Below are positions 61,780-64,000 of a DNA stretch of 64,000 bases, in pieces. Source of the DNA: Pseudomonas sp. P8_229. GTDB lineage: Bacteria > Pseudomonadota > Gammaproteobacteria > Pseudomonadales > Pseudomonadaceae. The notes under the pieces are model-generated. The model searched no databases and was not told the DNA's origin. It saw only the letters and a list, made by a program, of their open reading frames with translations. The first letter of the stretch is position 1, and each line of letters opens with the position of its first letter. The position numbers and the translations under genes were made by a program. Location of the stretch: NCBI RefSeq assembly GCF_034008635.1, contig NZ_CP125378.1, positions 6,200,501-6,264,500 on the forward strand. Direction: 5' to 3'.

Positions 61780-63069
61780 ATGAACACAACCGTTGAATTG
61801 ACCACCCTGCTCAGTTTCACCCGCCAACATTCGGCTTATTACCGCGAGCATTTCAAGGACGTCGCAGCGCCCATCAGCACTTTGGCCGAACTGCCCTTGA
61901 TCGACCCTGTGCATTATTGGCGCGACAGCCAGCATCCAGACCAATGGCCGGTGCTGACCGCAACCCCGCACGATGCACTGATCTTCAAGACCGGGGGCAC
62001 CACCGGCTCCGGCAAACTGTCGCTGTTCACCCGCGCCGAATGGCAAACCCTGGTGCGTGATTTCGGACGCCATCTCACGGCGCAACTGAACCCCGGTGAC
62101 CGGGTTGCGAACCTGTTTTTCGTCGGCGACCTATATGCGAGTTTCATCTTCACCCACGACGCCCTGAGCCATGTCGAGACGCCCGTCTGCGAGTTCCCGT
62201 TTACCGGAGAGGCCGACAGCGGCGTGCTGGCCGACTCGATCGGTGCCTACCGGATCAACGTACTGGCGGGCGTACCCGCCCAACTGCTGAAGTTCGCCGC
62301 CTGGCTTGAGCGTCAGTCACGGACGCTGGAAGGTGTCGAAACGCTGCTCTACGGCGGTGAGAGCCTGTTCCCCGCGCAACTGCAATTGCTCGACCGGGTG
62401 TTCCCGAACGCACGCATCGCCTCGATCGGCTATGCCAGCGTCGACGCCGGTCCCATCGGCATCAGTGCCCGCGATTGCGCCCTGGGCGAGCACCGGATGC
62501 TGGAAACACACAGTGTGCTGGAGATCATCGATGAAGTGACCGGTGAGGTCATCGAAGAATGCAACCGCAATGGACGGCTGGTCTTGACCAACCTGACGCG
62601 GCGCCTGATGCCGGTGATCCGTTACCCTGTCGGCGACCTGGCCTGCTGGCGCGAACCCGCCGGGACGCCGATGCGCAAATTCGCCCTGGCAGGCCGCAGC
62701 ATGCACAGCCAGCGTGTGCGGGTGGGCGTATTGAGCCTGGACACGGGTGATATTGCCGATCTGGTGCGAGCCATCGGCAACAGCGACGATTGGCAACTGC
62801 TCATCGAACAGCAGGGAAAGAAAGACCTGCTGAGTCTGCGCTGGGTAGCGGGCACGCAAACGTCTGACGTTGCCCTGGCGACCACAAGGCTGCGACGCGC
62901 GCTGATTGGCCAATACCCGTTGATCGAGCAGTTGCACGCCGATCATCTGCTGGACCTGCACGTGATCGACTGCGCTAATGACGAACTGGCTTGTCATCCG
63001 CGCTCCGGCAAACGTCAGCGGGTCGTCGACCGGCGCGAATATGGCACCCCGTGCCTGAGGCGAGGATGA
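61780..63069 (+). CDS. PaaK-like adenylate-forming enzyme
   Basis: A 429-residue adenylate-forming enzyme of the phenylacetate-CoA ligase/LuxE type. The phosphate loop is FKTGGTTGSGK (Thr71-Gly76), and SIGYASVDAGPIG (about 226) and RLMPVIRYPVGDLACW (about 270) are the adenylate-binding motifs. The carboxylic acid it activates is unknown. It lies 46 bp after the LuxC fusion and shares ATGA with the next gene. It is the third adenylating module in this operon. Confidence 0.85.
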   Translation: MNTTVELTTLLSFTRQHSAYYREHFKDVAAPISTLAELPLIDPVHYWRDSQHPDQWPVLTATPHDALIFKTGGTTGSGKLSLFTRAEWQTLVRDFGRHLTAQLNPGDRVANLFFVGDLYASFIFTHDALSHVETPVCEFPFTGEADSGVLADSIGAYRINVLAGVPAQLLKFAAWLERQSRTLEGVETLLYGGESLFPAQLQLLDRVFPNARIASIGYASVDAGPIGISARDCALGEHRMLETHSVLEIIDEVTGEVIEECNRNGRLVLTNLTRRLMPVIRYPVGDLACWREPAGTPMRKFALAGRSMHSQRVRVGVLSLDTGDIADLVRAIGNSDDWQLLIEQQGKKDLLSLRWVAGTQTSDVALATTRLRRALIGQYPLIEQLHADHLLDLHVIDCANDELACHPRSGKRQRVVDRREYGTPCLRRG

Positions 63070-63995
63070 TGGATACGGTAATCCTGCGACGCTATCGGAT
63101 CGGCGATGCAGCGGCGGTCAGCTGTCTGTTCCGGAAAATCTACGGCGACCATTACGTGCAACCGCACGTCTATTTGCCCTGCATGATCAGCCAAAACCAC
63201 CGCGATGGCCGCTGGCACTCGATGGTGGCTCTGATGAACGGCGAAATCTGCGGGCACGCCACTTTGTTTCGCCAGGCCGCCAGCCACTCACTGACGGCAG
63301 AACTGGCATTGAGCGTGGTGCACCCGGAAACTCGCGGACAGAACATTGCCACGCAATTGGGCCAGCAGTTGCTGATTCATGCTCAGGCGCTTGATTGCCG
63401 GGGCGTGACCATCAAGCAGGTGACGCAACACCCGTACACACAACGCATGGCCGCCGGTCTCGGCTTTCACAGTTGCGGGTTGTTGCCGGACTACGTGCCC
63501 ACGCCCTTTGGCGGCCCGGGACGCGAGACGATCATTGTCGGCCACTGCTGCATCGACGGCTATCGACGTCCACTGCCGGCGCTGGTCTGGCCAGAAGCTT
63601 GTCGCGAGTTGATGCTGCACCTGGAAACAGCGTTTGGCACCGCAGACAACGCCGCGCCCTGGAAGGGCCCGAAGCTGCATTTCGAACATGCATCGGGGCG
63701 TTATGACATGGTGTTGAAAGTACTCGAGGACGACCTGTTCCAGCAGTTGGAACAACTGCCGACGCAGTGGCTGATTTCGCTCCGGCTCAGGCTCGCCGAG
63801 GGGTTTGCCAGCGCCTTGCACAAACTGGCTGCAGTGGGTTTCGCCTTCACCGGAGTTATCCCCGATGACCGCAGCGAAGGCTGGCTGGCGTTGTTTCATC
63901 GCGGCTATCAGCCATCTGCGCTGACGTTGCACTGCCCGCACATGCAACACCTGCAGGATCAGGCTCGACAGAGCGGTGAAATCAATCCGCAGTAG
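63066..63995 (+). CDS. GNAT-like acyltransferase
   Basis: A 309-residue protein whose first 170 residues look like a GNAT fold: ALSVVHPETRGQNIATQLGQ (about residue 80) fits the acetyl-CoA-binding motif A. The C-terminal 130 residues are of unknown fold and unusually long for this family. It could transfer an acyl group from the neighbouring acyl-AMP or acyl-CoA forming enzymes onto an amine. ATG 63066 overlaps the upstream stop by 4 bp. An ATG at 63998-64000, two bases after its stop, is probably the start of a further operon gene cut by the window edge. Confidence 0.75.
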   Translation: MMDTVILRRYRIGDAAAVSCLFRKIYGDHYVQPHVYLPCMISQNHRDGRWHSMVALMNGEICGHATLFRQAASHSLTAELALSVVHPETRGQNIATQLGQQLLIHAQALDCRGVTIKQVTQHPYTQRMAAGLGFHSCGLLPDYVPTPFGGPGRETIIVGHCCIDGYRRPLPALVWPEACRELMLHLETAFGTADNAAPWKGPKLHFEHASGRYDMVLKVLEDDLFQQLEQLPTQWLISLRLRLAEGFASALHKLAAVGFAFTGVIPDDRSEGWLALFHRGYQPSALTLHCPHMQHLQDQARQSGEINPQ

Positions 63996-64000
63996 ACATG

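Noticed and set aside
56933..64000. Bioluminescence (lux) operon
   Set aside because: LuxE and LuxC homologues are present, but luciferase subunits and the acyl transferase are not.

Overview
The window is a chromosomal segment of a Pseudomonas, most probably from the P. fluorescens group. The evidence is the ptxS-kguEKTD ketogluconate locus, a PvdQ-type acylase, an MvaT/MvaU H-NS-like protein, a CSS-motif EAL protein, GC-rich coding sequence, and dense REP (repetitive extragenic palindrome) elements of three sequence families. Most genes look like core or strain-variable metabolism. No tRNA, rRNA, CRISPR array, prophage or insertion sequence was seen.

Layout. 1-1.1 kb: an unrecognised protein in relatively AT-rich DNA. 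1.2-6.6 kb: 2-ketogluconate catabolism, with LacI-type ptxS and the kguE-kguK-kguT-kguD operon, and two identical 14-bp PtxS operators. 6.7-9.6 kb: a PLP aminotransferase and a chemoreceptor. 9.9-13.9 kb: glycerate kinase, a CdaR-type regulator and a divergent sugar-acid MFS transporter. 14.1-19.9 kb: a LysR remnant, aldo/keto reductase, RarD-like permease with a structured leader, HPPD, and an EamA exporter with a divergent LysR. 20-23.6 kb: an EAL phosphodiesterase, MvaU, a small exported protein and glyoxalase I. 23.6-29.5 kb: peroxide defence (ahpF, ahpC, gor) around a divergent pair of a tyrosine recombinase and a KfrA-like coiled-coil DNA-binding protein. 29.6-34.8 kb: a TonB-dependent siderophore receptor with a Fur-box-like site, a small secreted protein, a GNAT enzyme, DinB and ZapE. 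34.8-35.7 kb: five tandem ~171-bp units, each carrying a REP pair and a copy of the end of speB. 35.7-46.5 kb: an agmatinase and polyamine-binding protein with a divergent LysR, a purine permease, a LEA14 lipoprotein, a PhoD-like phosphatase, a nitrilase with a divergent LysR, a DUF883 protein, a long hairpin and dpkA. 46.8-51.6 kb: one 1,611-residue toxin-like protein with four internal repeats and a C-terminal HEFAH zinc-protease motif. 51.7-56.7 kb: a PepSY protein, an orphan FecR, pvdQ, a minimal Fur-like protein and two very small membrane or lipoprotein genes.

The last 7 kb (56.8-64 kb) is the most unusual part. A tight operon encodes an MdfA-like exporter, a LuxE-type acyl-protein synthetase, a LuxC-type acyl-CoA reductase fused to a PaaK-like adenylating domain, a second PaaK-like adenylating enzyme and a GNAT-like acyltransferase. 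It continues past the window edge. There is no luxA, luxB or luxD here, so it looks like a pathway that makes and exports an acid-, aldehyde- or amide-derived small molecule rather than bioluminescence. The product is unknown. All names rest on reading motifs and remembered family sequences; no database search was run.
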